Notes: a model not told the origin generated them from the letters alone. Shown: positions 28,307 through 37,663, counted from the first letter of the stretch. The stretch is DNA of 63,170 bases from Paracoccaceae bacterium (GCA_017854585.1 JAFMHK010000021.1:1-63170), one strand, 5' to 3'. A program made the numbers and translations.

Positions 28307-28707
28307 GCGGTCTTGTCTTGAAACTGGGCCCCAGGGAGCGCGTTCTGATCAATGGTGCGGTGATCGAAAACGGTGATCGGCGGTCGCGCCTGTCGATCGT
28401 GACGCCGGGAGCCCATATCTTGCGACTGCGGGATGCCATCCACCCCGAGGAGGTCACAACGCCGGTGCGGCGCGTCTGCTATATTGCACAGCTGGTGCTA
28501 TCGGGCGATGTGGACATGGAGGATGCGAAGATCCAGATCCTGCGCGGAATGGAGCAATTGAGCCAGGTCTTCACCGATCCCGACAGCCGTGTGCAGCTGG
28601 CCGAAGCGACCGAACACGTGGTGCGGGGGCAGGTCTATCACGCGCTCAAATCCCTGCGCATGCTGTTGCCGCGCGAGGAGCGGTTGATTGCCGCCGCGCA
28701 GGCATGA
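28303..28707 (+). CDS. flbT: flagellin post-transcriptional regulator FlbT
   Basis: 134 residues. FlbT destabilises flagellin mRNA through its leader when hook assembly is incomplete. The family start LVLKLGPRERVLINGAVIENGDRR and the block CYIAQLVLSGD are clear. Translation is coupled to flaF and to the following DUF1217 gene by 4-bp overlaps. Confidence 0.94.
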   Translation: MSGLVLKLGPRERVLINGAVIENGDRRSRLSIVTPGAHILRLRDAIHPEEVTTPVRRVCYIAQLVLSGDVDMEDAKIQILRGMEQLSQVFTDPDSRVQLAEATEHVVRGQVYHALKSLRMLLPREERLIAAAQA

Positions 28708-29501
28708 CTTTTCAGCCGCTTGTTCCGCTGACTGGCTATGCCGGTTGGCGGTTCCTGTCCCGGACGATGCCGGAGCAGACCGCAAGTTTTGCCGACTCAC
28801 CCGGACTGGCCCGCGACATGGCATATTTTCGGGAAAACATCGGAACGGTCACATCGGCAGATGATCTTGTAGATGATTTTCGACTGAGACGGGTTGCCTT
28901 GGGGGCCTTCGGATTGCAGGACGATCTTCCAAACCGGGCCTTCATCGCGAAGGTGCTGTCGGATGGCGTGTCCGATGACGACGCCTTGTCGAACCGCTTG
29001 GCGGACAAAAGATACCGGGCCTTTTCGGAAGCCTTCGGTTTCGGGACCAGCCTGTCACCGCGGACCCAATCCCCCGGCTTTGCGGATCGCATTCTGGCCC
29101 GGTTCGCGCGTCAGGAGTTTGAGCGAGCGGTCGGCGATCAGTCGGAGGACCTGCGGCTTGCCCTGACAGCCCAGAGGGAGCTTCCGGATCTGGCAGGTCA
29201 GGGATTGCGCGACAGAACCGCTTGGTTGACGGTTTTAGGTAACCCGCCGCTGCGCAAGGTATTCGAAACGGCATTCGGCCTGCCAGCGGCTATCGGGTCG
29301 CTTGACCTTGATCAGCAACTGAAGGAATTTCAGGCGGGGTCGGACCGCATATTGGGACATAGCGATATCACGCGTTTCAGTGATCCGAGCGAGGTGGAAA
29401 GCCTGATTCAGGCATTCACAACGCGGGCCCAGATTGCTGCGGGTTTTTCATTTACATCGCCTGGGCAGGTGGCATTGACCTTGCTGCAATCCGCCAGATA
29501 G
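28704..29501 (+). CDS. DUF1217-family flagellar protein
   Basis: 265 residues, alpha-helical, no signal peptide. Repeated motif of the type ++A..FGL..D....AFI..VL (LGAFGLQDDLPNRAFIAKVL near residue 70) and FETAFGLPAAIGSLDLDQQ near residue 190 match the DUF1217 proteins encoded in rhizobial and Rhodobacterales flagellar loci. Function is unknown. Its overlap with flbT suggests a role in flagellin handling. Confidence 0.75.
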   Translation: MTFQPLVPLTGYAGWRFLSRTMPEQTASFADSPGLARDMAYFRENIGTVTSADDLVDDFRLRRVALGAFGLQDDLPNRAFIAKVLSDGVSDDDALSNRLADKRYRAFSEAFGFGTSLSPRTQSPGFADRILARFARQEFERAVGDQSEDLRLALTAQRELPDLAGQGLRDRTAWLTVLGNPPLRKVFETAFGLPAAIGSLDLDQQLKEFQAGSDRILGHSDITRFSDPSEVESLIQAFTTRAQIAAGFSFTSPGQVALTLLQSAR

Positions 29502-29507
29502 GCACGA

Positions 29508-30827
29508 TCATGACGTTGGCGCACCGCCGGTAATGCCTGCAAGGGCCGCAAAACTATCGCTCAGGGTGCCGTAGGACGGGCTTGAAACGAACGCATCGAG
29601 TTTCGGCCAACAGGCGACCGCCTTGTCAGTGATCGGGTCGCTGCCACGGCTGTAGAGCCCGGCCTGCAACATCACCTCTACCTTGTCATAGGCGCCTAGA
29701 AGTTGCCGGGCTTGGGTAATGAGGGCATTTTCCTCGGAGGAGGCGGCATGGGGCAACGCCCGAGAGACCGAGCGCAGAAGGTCGATCGCCGGATAGCGGC
29801 CACGCTCGGCGATCCTGCGGTCGAGCACGACGTGTCCGTCCAACACGCCGCGCATGATGTCTGCGATCGGCCCCTCCATGTCGGACCCGGCGACCAAAAC
29901 CGAGAGCACGGCGGTGATGTCGCCCTGATCGGCCGTGCCTGGCCCGGCCCGTTCGCACAAGCCCATGATCGTCTGCGCCATTGAGGCGGGAAACCCGCCC
30001 AGGCCCAAAGGTTCGCCCGCAGCGACGGCGACCTCGCGCTGCGCCTCTGCAACGCGGGTGATGCTGTCGGCCAGCACCAGCACATGCGCGCCTTCATCAC
30101 GAAAGTACTCGGCAACCGCCATCATGGTATTGGCCGCGCGCCTGCGGGTAAGCGCCGGGCGATCCGAGGTTGCGGCGACAATGACCGCACGCGAAAGCCC
30201 CTCTGGCCCCAGGGTGTCGGTGATGAAGTCGCGCAACTCGCGTCCCCGCTCTCCGATCAGGCCGATGACGATCACATCGGCCTTCACGGCACGCGCCAGC
30301 GACCCGATCAGCCGCGATTTACCAACGCCTGACCCCGCGAAGAGGCCGATACGCTGGCCCCGCACCAGCGGCAGCAATGTGTCGAAAACGGCCTGTCCTG
30401 TCTCAAGCCGATCGCCCAGACCACGGCGCGCGGCGGGGGGCGGCGGCGGCGCGGTCAAGGCATAGCGCCGCTGTCCTGGAAACAGGGGGCGGCCATCCAG
30501 CGGCTGGGCATCCGCGTCGATCACGCGCCCGATCCACCCGCGATGGGGCGCGATACCGGGTTGGCCCAGATGGGTCACGCGGGCCTGAAGGCGCAGCCCT
30601 TCGGCAGTCCCTTCGGGCATGACGCGACACCCCTGCGCATCCATATGCAGGATTTCGCCGGCCATGGCCCCGTCGATCAGGACGCGGTCGCCCATGGCGG
30701 CCACGCGGTTCAGGCCGGTGACATGCAGATACCCCGGCCCGAGTGCTGTCACGCGACCGACCACGTGTGAGGGGCGGATCGCGCGCAACCGCATCGTCAA
30801 CGGGTCAAACATGTCGCTGGGCATCAT
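29508..30827 (-). CDS. fliI: flagellar export ATPase FliI
   Basis: 439 residues, related to F1-ATPase beta. Walker A is GLFAGSGVGKSRL near residue 164; LADSITRVAEAQREVAVAAGEPLG and the conserved end of the catalytic domain follow. It helps deliver substrates to the export gate with FliH. A strong ribosome site (AGGAGG) precedes paired ATGs at 30827 and 30824, so longer in-frame starts were rejected. Convergent with the DUF1217 gene and divergent from flgB. Confidence 0.95.
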   Translation of the reverse strand: MMPSDMFDPLTMRLRAIRPSHVVGRVTALGPGYLHVTGLNRVAAMGDRVLIDGAMAGEILHMDAQGCRVMPEGTAEGLRLQARVTHLGQPGIAPHRGWIGRVIDADAQPLDGRPLFPGQRRYALTAPPPPPAARRGLGDRLETGQAVFDTLLPLVRGQRIGLFAGSGVGKSRLIGSLARAVKADVIVIGLIGERGRELRDFITDTLGPEGLSRAVIVAATSDRPALTRRRAANTMMAVAEYFRDEGAHVLVLADSITRVAEAQREVAVAAGEPLGLGGFPASMAQTIMGLCERAGPGTADQGDITAVLSVLVAGSDMEGPIADIMRGVLDGHVVLDRRIAERGRYPAIDLLRSVSRALPHAASSEENALITQARQLLGAYDKVEVMLQAGLYSRGSDPITDKAVACWPKLDAFVSSPSYGTLSDSFAALAGITGGAPTS

Positions 30828-30879
30828 GATCTCCTCCTGGGCCGTTCTGGCCTGCTTACGCTTTCTAAAGGAATCACAG

Positions 30880-30894
30880 TTAAGCATCGGTGTA
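30880..30894. promoter_or_regulatory. possible CtrA-like site between fliI and flgB
   Basis: TTAA-N7-TGTA in the 89-bp divergent gap; one perfect half and one with two mismatches. The weakest of the series. Confidence 0.22.
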
Positions 30895-30916
30895 TCCAAT
30901 CGAGGGAGAAGCCCCG

Positions 30917-31267
30917 ATGTTCGACAACCTAGAGATCTTCGGGCTTGCTCAGGCCCAGGCCCGCCACGCCGCCGCGCGTCAGGCGGTTGTCGCGCAGAAT
31001 ATCGCGAATGCCGATACCCCCGGCTATCGCGCCCGGGACGTTACCCCCTTCGAAGAGACATTCCGCAGCCTTGATACCCGTTCAGGTGGTTTTCCCGACC
31101 TTGCGATCCGCACTGTGGACGCCGGCGGGCCGGCATCGCCCAACGGTAATACCGTCGCGCTGGAGACAGAAATGCTGCGTGGGATCGAGGCCCAGCGGAG
31201 CCATTCGCGCGCCCTGCGCGTGTACGAATCCGCGCTTAATGTGCTGCGCACCAGTCTGGGGCGGTAA
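30917..31267 (+). CDS. flgB: flagellar proximal rod protein FlgB
   Basis: 116 residues. The rod-family motif QAVVAQNIANADTPGYRARDV near the N-terminus and the helical C-terminal coiled-coil segment (RALRVYESALNVLRTSLG) are present. First gene of a plus-strand operon flgB-flgC-fliE-fliQ-flgF-flgG-flgA-flgH-fliL. GAGGGAG upstream supports the ATG at 30917. Confidence 0.95.
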   Translation: MFDNLEIFGLAQAQARHAAARQAVVAQNIANADTPGYRARDVTPFEETFRSLDTRSGGFPDLAIRTVDAGGPASPNGNTVALETEMLRGIEAQRSHSRALRVYESALNVLRTSLGR

Positions 31268-31288
31268 ACCGATGCAAAGGATCATGAG

Positions 31289-31678
31289 ATGACCGATTTC
31301 AGCGCGGCCCTGTCCATAGCCGCAAGCGGTATGCGCAGCCAGTCGGACCGCTTGCGCTTTGTGTCCGAGAATATCGCGAACGCCGATACTCCGGGCTATC
31401 GGCGCAAGGTCACAAGTTTCGAAGCGGACCGCAACGCGGACGTCACCGGCGCGGTCACCACCGGATCGGTGCAACTGGATGACCGGACTTTGCCGCGGAT
31501 CCATGACCCAAGCCACCCAATGGCCGATGCGGCCGGATATTACGACGGATCCAACGTCGATCTGGTGATCGAACTGGCCGATGCCCGCGAGGCGCAGCGC
31601 AGCTATGAGGCGAACCTGCGCGTCTTCGATCAGATCCGGCAGATGTCCACATCGCTGAACGATCTTTTGCGCCGCTAA
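31289..31678 (+). CDS. flgC: flagellar proximal rod protein FlgC
   Basis: 129 residues. LSIAASGMRSQSDRLRFVSENIAN and ADTPGYRRK at the N-terminus, and ADAREAQRSYEANLRVFDQ at the C-terminus, mark FlgC. It forms the proximal rod with FlgB and FlgF. Lies 21 bp after flgB. Confidence 0.95.
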   Translation: MTDFSAALSIAASGMRSQSDRLRFVSENIANADTPGYRRKVTSFEADRNADVTGAVTTGSVQLDDRTLPRIHDPSHPMADAAGYYDGSNVDLVIELADAREAQRSYEANLRVFDQIRQMSTSLNDLLRR

Positions 31679-31700
31679 CCCACCGGGAGAACCCTGAGAG

Positions 31701-31991
31701 ATGGATGTCAGAACGACACTTGCCAGCCAAGCCTATGGTCAGGCGCGGTTGCAGCCGCAGCCGCAGTCGGGCGGAAATGATGCGGGCAATGCCTTTACCC
31801 AAGCGTTGCAGAGTTTCACCGATACCGTGCAGCACGGGGAACGGATGGCCCACGCATCGATGACCACCGGGGCCGACCCGCATGCGCTTGTCACCGCGTT
31901 GGCGCAGACCGAGTTGGCCGTTGAAACCGCAGTGACGGTCAGGGATCGGGTGGTTGAGGCGTATCAGGAAATCCTGAGGATGCCAGTCTGA
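31701..31991 (+). CDS. fliE: flagellar hook-basal body protein FliE
   Basis: 96 residues. FliE joins the MS ring to the rod. The C-terminal block LAQTELAVETAVTVRDRVV followed by AYQEILRMPV is the family signature. Stop and fliQ start share one base. Confidence 0.93.
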   Translation: MDVRTTLASQAYGQARLQPQPQSGGNDAGNAFTQALQSFTDTVQHGERMAHASMTTGADPHALVTALAQTELAVETAVTVRDRVVEAYQEILRMPV

Positions 31992-32257
31992 TGGATGAAA
32001 TGATCTTCTTTGACACCTTGCGGCAGGGGCTATGGATTTCGGTCGCGATCTCGACCCCGATTCTGGCGGCGGCGCTGATCAGCGGGGTGGTCGTGGGCCT
32101 GTTTCAGGCGCTGACGTCGATTCAGGAGATGACGTTGACGTTTGTTCCCAAGCTTGCAGCGATCGTGGCGGTTTTCTGGGTATCGATGGGTTTCATGTCG
32201 CAGACATTGGCAACCTATTTCTCGGATCATCTGATTCCGATCATTGAGGGCATGTAG
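31991..32257 (+). CDS. fliQ: flagellar export gate protein FliQ
   Basis: 88 residues with two membrane helices (ISTPILAAALISGVVVGLF and a second around residues 50-70). The linking segment QALTSIQEMTLTFVPK is highly characteristic. Part of the FliPQR export gate; fliP and fliR are encoded elsewhere in this cluster. Confidence 0.95.
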   Translation: MDEMIFFDTLRQGLWISVAISTPILAAALISGVVVGLFQALTSIQEMTLTFVPKLAAIVAVFWVSMGFMSQTLATYFSDHLIPIIEGM

Positions 32258-32980
32258 ATGGAGAATGCCAGTTACACGACCTTGACCCGACAAGTGGGAT
32301 TGATGCGCGAGATGCAGGTGGTGGCCAACAACATCGCCAATATCTCCACCACTGGATTTCGTGCCGAGGCGATCATCTTTGCCGAACATGTCGAGGCGCT
32401 TGGTCGTGGGCAGGACAGCCTGTCGATGGCGGTGGCCAACGGACGGATGATATCGGCCCAGCAAGGTGCGCTGGAGCAGACGGGCGGCGATTTCGACTTC
32501 GCCATCGAAGGCGACGGGTTTTTCCTGATCGAAACGCCCGAGGGCGCGGCTTTGACCCGCGCGGGGGCGTTCATTCGCAACGAGTTCGGTGAATTGGTGA
32601 CACCAGACGGCCATCTGCTGTTGGATGGCGGGGGTGCGCCGGTGTTTGTTCCGCCCGATGCGCGTACCGTCAACCTTGCCGGCGATGGCACGCTGAGCGC
32701 GGATGATCGACCACTGACGGTGATCGGCCTATGGCAACCCGTTGACCCCAACGATCTGACACGCATGGCGGGGGTGATGTTCACGGCGGCGGCGGGGGTC
32801 GAACCAGCCGCTGAAACTCAGGTGCTGCAGGGTTTCCTTGAACAATCGAACGTGAACCCGGTAGCGCAGATCGCCCGCATGATCGAGGTGCAGCGATCCT
32901 ATGAACTGGGGTCCAGCTTCCTCGACAAGGAAGACCAACGTATCCGTGATTTCCTGCGCACGGCAGGCGCCCGCAGTTGA
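32258..32980 (+). CDS. flgF: flagellar rod protein FlgF
   Basis: 240 residues. N-terminal NNIANISTTGFRAE motif, central beta domain with EGDGFFLIETPEG, and the C-terminal QIARMIEVQRSYELGSSFLD. Length is that of FlgF. It starts directly after the fliQ stop, so translation is coupled. Confidence 0.94.
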   Translation: MENASYTTLTRQVGLMREMQVVANNIANISTTGFRAEAIIFAEHVEALGRGQDSLSMAVANGRMISAQQGALEQTGGDFDFAIEGDGFFLIETPEGAALTRAGAFIRNEFGELVTPDGHLLLDGGGAPVFVPPDARTVNLAGDGTLSADDRPLTVIGLWQPVDPNDLTRMAGVMFTAAAGVEPAAETQVLQGFLEQSNVNPVAQIARMIEVQRSYELGSSFLDKEDQRIRDFLRTAGARS

Positions 32981-32999
32981 CGAGAAGGAGAGCCGACAC

Positions 33000-33785
33000 A
33001 TGAGAGCCCTTGATATTGCCGCAACCGGCATGAGCGCCCAGCAGATGCGGGTGGAGGTCATTTCGAACAACCTCGCCAATATGAGCACGACCGGCTACAG
33101 CGCCCGCCGCGCTGATTTCGCGGATCTTCATTATCAACAGATGACACGCGCCGGCTCGATCAGCGCAGCCGACGGAACAGTGGTGCCGGCGGGCGTGCAG
33201 CTTGGGTTGGGTGTGCGGCCTGCGGCGGTCTCGGTCAACGTGGCGCAAGGTAGTCTGTCGCAAACTGGTGGCACGCTGGATGTGGCCATCGAAGGGCGCG
33301 GCTATCTTGAGGTAACACTGCCTTCGGGCCTGCCGGGGTTCACGCGCGACGGTGCCCTGCAACGGACAGGCGACGGACAGATCGTGACAGCCGATGGATT
33401 CGAAGTGGCCCCCGGCATCACGATCCCGGATGACAGCCGTTCCATCTCGATCAATGCGGATGGCGAGATCTATGCCTATTTCGCCGATCGGGTGGAGCCG
33501 GAATTGTTGGGTCAATTGACGTTGGTGGGCTTTTCCAACGATCGCGGGTTGGAGGCGATGGGGTCAAACCTTTTTGTCGAAACCTCGGCGTCCGGCGCTG
33601 CCGTTCAGGGCCAGCCCGGAGAAGACGGGCTGGGCACGTTGCGTCAAGGATATCTGGAGGAAAGCTCGGTCGATGCGGTGCGAGAGATCACCGAACTGAT
33701 CGAGGCGCAGCGCGGTTATGAATTGAATGCCAAGGTTATCACGGCAGCTGACCAGATGCTTGGCGCAACGACGCAGATCCGTTGA
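33000..33785 (+). CDS. flgG: flagellar distal rod protein FlgG
   Basis: 261 residues. ISNNLANMSTTGYSARRADF near the start, a FlgG-specific GYLEVTLPSGLPGFTRDGALQ segment, and REITELIEAQRGYELNAKV at the end. The family length (about 260) supports the ATG at 33000 over upstream in-frame codons. AAGGAG precedes it. Its stop overlaps the flgA start. Confidence 0.95.
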   Translation: MRALDIAATGMSAQQMRVEVISNNLANMSTTGYSARRADFADLHYQQMTRAGSISAADGTVVPAGVQLGLGVRPAAVSVNVAQGSLSQTGGTLDVAIEGRGYLEVTLPSGLPGFTRDGALQRTGDGQIVTADGFEVAPGITIPDDSRSISINADGEIYAYFADRVEPELLGQLTLVGFSNDRGLEAMGSNLFVETSASGAAVQGQPGEDGLGTLRQGYLEESSVDAVREITELIEAQRGYELNAKVITAADQMLGATTQIR

Positions 33786-34204
33786 TGATGCGCGCATTGA
33801 TCTTGGCCTGCGCCGTCACTTCAGGCCCGGCATTCGCCGACACGGTGATCGCTGCCGGCACCATCCGGGGCTTGAGCCTGATCATGCCATCCGACGTGGC
33901 CTTGGCCGATGGGGACACGCCGGGTGCGCTGAGCGCGATTGAGGATGCCGTGGGAATGGAGGCGCGGGTGAACCTTTATCCGGGTCGCCCGATCAGGCCC
34001 GGAGATCTCCGGGCGCCTGCCATCGTGGAGCGGAATGAAATCGTCACCTTGCGGTATGAACAAGGTGGTCTGCTTATCCTTGCGGAAGGTCGCGCGTTGG
34101 ACCGCGCCGCCGCTGGCGAGCCGCTTCGCGTCCTCAATCTCGATTCCCGTAACACCATCTCCGGCGTGGCTTCGGCACGCGGACTTGTCACCGTTGGACC
34201 CTGA
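33785..34204 (+). CDS. flgA: P-ring assembly chaperone FlgA
   Basis: 139 residues. Signal peptide (LILACAVTSGPAFA) and the SAF-type C-terminal domain (IVERNEIVTLRYEQGGLLILAEGRALD, ending in the usual VRVLNL-like LRVLNLDSRNTISGV). Periplasmic chaperone for FlgI. It lacks the longer N-terminal part of enterobacterial FlgA, as usual in Rhodobacterales. ATG pairs at 33785 and 33788. Confidence 0.9.
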   Translation: MMRALILACAVTSGPAFADTVIAAGTIRGLSLIMPSDVALADGDTPGALSAIEDAVGMEARVNLYPGRPIRPGDLRAPAIVERNEIVTLRYEQGGLLILAEGRALDRAAAGEPLRVLNLDSRNTISGVASARGLVTVGP

Positions 34205-34207
34205 CCC

Positions 34208-34939
34208 ATGCCCAAACTGTCATTTGCCGTTTTTGCCCTGCTGGTTTTTGTCGCCGGCTGCGGTCGTTTGGCCGAGGTGGGGCGGAGCCCCGATTTCAAC
34301 TCGGTCGTCGGGGGCAACGAAGTTTTCGCGATGAATTCGGCCCCGTTGCCGATGTCTGCCGCCGCCCCGGAGGACTACGATGCCGCCTCGTTGTGGACCT
34401 CCGGTCGGCAGTCGCTGCTCGGAGATCGCCGTGCGGGTCGACGGGGCGACATCCTGACCGTAGTCATCGAGATCGACGAAAGCGCCGAAATCTCGAACGC
34501 GACAGAACGCGGACGCAGCGGATCGGAACAATTAGCCCTGCCGGATTTTCTGGGTTTGCCCGAGCAGCTGAATGATCTGATGCCGGAAGGCTCCAGCTTG
34601 GACAGCGCTGTCGACACGTCGTCGCGCAGCCGTTCATCGGGGGATGGCGCGGTGCGCCGCAATGAGGAATTGACCTTGCGGGTGGCGGCGACCGTGACCG
34701 AAGTGCTGGGCAATGGTGTGCTGCGGATCGAAGGCTCACAGGAAGTTCGCGTGAACTTCGAGATCCGGGAGTTGCTGGTCTCGGGCTATGTCAGGCCCGA
34801 GGATATCTCGCGCCAGAACGAGGTGACGTATGACAAGATCGCCGCCGCGCGAATTTCTTATGGCGGCCGCGGCCAGATCTCTGACATGCAGCAACCGCGT
34901 TATGGGCAACAGATCTCTGACATCATCTTGCCGTTCTGA
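34208..34939 (+). CDS. flgH: flagellar L-ring lipoprotein FlgH
   Basis: 243 residues. Lipobox FVAGC near residue 18, then LLGDRRAGRRGDILTVVIEIDESAEISN and NGVLRIEGSQEVRVN, ending ISDIILPF. Forms the outer-membrane bushing of the motor. Follows flgA by 3 bp. Confidence 0.95.
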   Translation: MPKLSFAVFALLVFVAGCGRLAEVGRSPDFNSVVGGNEVFAMNSAPLPMSAAAPEDYDAASLWTSGRQSLLGDRRAGRRGDILTVVIEIDESAEISNATERGRSGSEQLALPDFLGLPEQLNDLMPEGSSLDSAVDTSSRSRSSGDGAVRRNEELTLRVAATVTEVLGNGVLRIEGSQEVRVNFEIRELLVSGYVRPEDISRQNEVTYDKIAAARISYGGRGQISDMQQPRYGQQISDIILPF

Positions 34940-34947
34940 GCGCGCCT

Positions 34948-35469
34948 ATGATCCGATTTCTTATCCCTGTTGTCCTCTTGTTGATCGGGCTTGCCGGCGG
35001 GATTGCGGCCGGTTTTCTGCTGGCCTCCGACCGGGCGCCAGACGTCGTGGACATCGATGAACATGCAGATGACGCATCCGATGATCATTCAGGGGACGAG
35101 GCCCAGGTAGACTCCGAGGATGAACAGATCATTCCAGCCAGCGACGGTTTTGAATACGTGCGGCTCAACAATCAGTTCATCGTGCCGATCGTGCGGAACT
35201 CCACCGTCAGGTCCCTTGTGGTGATATCCCTGACCATCGAAGTGCCGCTTGGCCTGAACGAGGCAGTGTTCGATCATGAGCCGCGTTTGCGGGACACGTT
35301 CCTGCGTGTGATGTTTGCCCATGCGAATGCGGGTGGTTTTGACGGAAGCTTTACCGAGGCTGCGGCCATGGCCCCTCTGCGCGAAGGTCTGCGCGAGGCT
35401 GCGGCGGGCGTGCTCGGTCCCGTGGTTCGTGACGTGCTGATAGTCGATATCACCCGGCAGGATGCATGA
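34948..35469 (+). CDS. fliL: FliL-like flagellar basal-body protein (copy 1)
   Basis: 173 residues. One N-terminal membrane helix (LIPVVLLLIGLAGGIAAGFLL), an Asp/Glu-rich linker (about 35-65) and a periplasmic FliL-like domain with strands ending VRDVLIVDITRQD. FliL surrounds the stator and supports torque. A second, more typical FliL is encoded at 44489-44995. This copy closes the flgB operon and lacks the usual aromatic end, so it may be specialised. Confidence 0.8.
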   Translation: MIRFLIPVVLLLIGLAGGIAAGFLLASDRAPDVVDIDEHADDASDDHSGDEAQVDSEDEQIIPASDGFEYVRLNNQFIVPIVRNSTVRSLVVISLTIEVPLGLNEAVFDHEPRLRDTFLRVMFAHANAGGFDGSFTEAAAMAPLREGLREAAAGVLGPVVRDVLIVDITRQDA

Positions 35470-35472
35470 GGC

Positions 35473-35808
35473 CTAGGGCCGGCCAAGCAGCCGTGTCAGA
35501 GCCTCGCGGCGACCGACGGCCAGCCGGGCCGCGTCCTTTGCGATTTCAAGCGCCGCCTCCGCCTTGGCTTGCGCCAGCAAAAGCCGGCTGCGTTCGTGGC
35601 CGATGTGGGTCAGATGTCGCGAGAGAATCGCGCCCTCCTCCAGCGCGACTTCTTGCATAAGTATGTCTGCTTTCTTGGCGGAAAGATCAGTCAGCTTCTG
35701 TCTTATCTCATCGACCTTTAACTGCTTGGCTGCGACGGGCTCCAAGGCGCGGTCCGCCAAGAGCGTCGCGACTTGCGTCAGTTGCTGCAAACGCGGATCA
35801 GCTTTCAT
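35473..35808 (-). CDS. small coiled-coil protein after flhB, FliJ-like candidate
   Basis: 111 residues, almost entirely helical with heptad-like spacing, rich in Ala, Leu, Arg and Glu, no signal peptide. It overlaps flhB by 4 bp. Its size and character match FliJ, the central stalk of the FliI ATPase, and no other fliJ candidate is seen in the window. No diagnostic motif confirms this, so it is a hypothesis from length, coiled-coil content and position. Confidence 0.5.
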   Translation of the reverse strand: MKADPRLQQLTQVATLLADRALEPVAAKQLKVDEIRQKLTDLSAKKADILMQEVALEEGAILSRHLTHIGHERSRLLLAQAKAEAALEIAKDAARLAVGRREALTRLLGRP

Positions 35809-36893
35809 CTGTGTGAGCCGCGCGCTTTCTGGCGGATCATGTCGGCAAAGCGGATCGCGGCGGCAACCGCGCGATATTGGTCTGGCGTAATCCGCGCCCC
35901 GATTTCGATTGTTGCGTGCAATGCGCGCGCGGTGGGCGGATCACTGTAGATCGGGATGCCGGATGTGGCGGCCAGTTCGCGAATCCGCGCGGCGATCTCA
36001 TCCACGCCCTTGGCGACACAAATCGGGACCCCGCCATTCCCGCGATCCCACTTCAAGGCAACAGCATAGTGCGTGGGGTTGACGACGATAACATCCGCCT
36101 TGGGCACATCGGCCAACATCTGGTTCAGTGCGATCGCCTGCCCACGGGCGCGGCGGTGTTGCTTGAAGTGGGGATCGCCCTCGGATTGCTTTGATTCGTC
36201 GATGATTTCCTGTCGTGTCATGCGGTTCTTGTTTTGATGCTGTGCCCACTCCCAGAGGTAGTCTGCCCCGCCCATGACCAATGCGATTGCAAAGATCACC
36301 ATCAAGAAGGCCATGCAAAGCTGCCCAAGCATCAGCAAGACCTGCCCCGGTGACGCATAGATTGCGCCCAGAACCTGATCTGCGCGTTGCCACAGAAACC
36401 AGGTAAGCAGGATGGAAATCAACGCAAGTTTGATTGCGGATTTGGCGAACTGAAACAGGCCATGCGATCCGAACTTGTTCTTGGCCTGCGAAATCGGCCC
36501 GATCCGCGACAGTTTGGGCATGAGATTATCGGGGGTAAACAGGATGGCGCGTTGCGCCAGCAGGGAGATCACGAGCAACAGGCCCGGAATTGCGGTGACG
36601 ACAATGATGATCAGCAGCCCAGGCCAGATGATACCTGCGGATACCGCCATACCTCCGGGTGCAAGCATGAGCGGTGCAAGGGTTTCGGCCTGTCCCAGAA
36701 GGACCTGAGTCATGATGCCGAGGATTTGCGTTGCCCATGGTGCAACCAACACCGTGCCCAGCAACAGCCCCCCGTATATAATGGCGGTGTTCAGATCCGC
36801 AGAGCGGACGATCTCGCCCTTTCGCCGGGCCTCCTCCAGCCGTTGGGGGGTGGCATCATACGGTTTGTCGCCCGGGCTCTGATCATTATCCAT
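35805..36893 (-). CDS. flhB: flagellar export switch protein FlhB
   Basis: 362 residues. Four membrane helices in the first 215 residues, then the cytosolic domain with the self-cleavage motif NPTH (VIVVNPTHYAVALKW, about residue 268). FlhB changes export from hook to filament substrates under FliK control. N-terminal DATPQRLEEARRKGEI is typical. Its start codon shares a base with the fliR stop. Confidence 0.96.
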   Translation of the reverse strand: MDNDQSPGDKPYDATPQRLEEARRKGEIVRSADLNTAIIYGGLLLGTVLVAPWATQILGIMTQVLLGQAETLAPLMLAPGGMAVSAGIIWPGLLIIIVVTAIPGLLLVISLLAQRAILFTPDNLMPKLSRIGPISQAKNKFGSHGLFQFAKSAIKLALISILLTWFLWQRADQVLGAIYASPGQVLLMLGQLCMAFLMVIFAIALVMGGADYLWEWAQHQNKNRMTRQEIIDESKQSEGDPHFKQHRRARGQAIALNQMLADVPKADVIVVNPTHYAVALKWDRGNGGVPICVAKGVDEIAARIRELAATSGIPIYSDPPTARALHATIEIGARITPDQYRAVAAAIRFADMIRQKARGSHR

Positions 36894-37663
36894 CAGCGCG
36901 CCCCAAGCGGATCGGCCAAGGCGCCATTGAAAGCGTCGAGCCAGACCGGCAGGATGAAGGGCATGGTCGCCAGAAGCAGCACAAGCCCGCCAAGCGTGAT
37001 GGCGGGCGCACCCACAAATGCCACCATCAGTTGCGGCATCGCCTTGTTGATGACGCCTAGCGCGACGTTGTAGAGCAGCGACGCGATCATGAAAGGCGCG
37101 GCCAGCGAAAATGCCAATTCAAACGCCTGCGTCACCTGCGCAACGCCCCATCCGGCGATTGCCTGCGGGCCCGGCAGGACACCGATCGGCAAGAGCTGAT
37201 AGGAGCGTAGAAACAGCTCAGCCAGATGGACGTGCAGCCCGTTGATCACGGCCAGAGTCAGCCCCGCCAGCATCAAGATCGTTCCCATCGCGGGCTGCGG
37301 GTCGGGCATGGCGCCGCCCATGATCTGAGACAGCGAGGTGGATTGCGCCGCGATAGTGCCTGCGATCTGCAGGGCATGGACCACAAGGCGCAACGCTATG
37401 CCGATGACAAGACCGGCGATGGCTTCGGTCAGGAAAAAGCCGATCGGGGGCATGACCGGACCGGCAGGAACATCCGCGACCAACATCGGCGTCAGCACCA
37501 CCGTGAAGGCTAGGGCCGCACCCAGTTTCACCCGTGCGGGGATCATGCTTTCGCCAAAGGCGGGAAGCACCATGAACGCGGCCCCGATCCGCAGGAAAAC
37601 CGCCGCCCCTGCACTGAGCCACGACTGACTAAGCAAGAGCAACTGGGCCAACATATCGATCAT
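36893..37663 (-). CDS. fliR: flagellar export gate protein FliR
   Basis: 256 residues, about six membrane helices. FLRIGAAFMVLPAFGESMIPARVKLG at the start and QSTSLSQIMGGAMPDPQ in the middle are FliR markers. Overlaps flhA by 4 bp. Confidence 0.95.
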   Translation of the reverse strand: MIDMLAQLLLLSQSWLSAGAAVFLRIGAAFMVLPAFGESMIPARVKLGAALAFTVVLTPMLVADVPAGPVMPPIGFFLTEAIAGLVIGIALRLVVHALQIAGTIAAQSTSLSQIMGGAMPDPQPAMGTILMLAGLTLAVINGLHVHLAELFLRSYQLLPIGVLPGPQAIAGWGVAQVTQAFELAFSLAAPFMIASLLYNVALGVINKAMPQLMVAFVGAPAITLGGLVLLLATMPFILPVWLDAFNGALADPLGAR

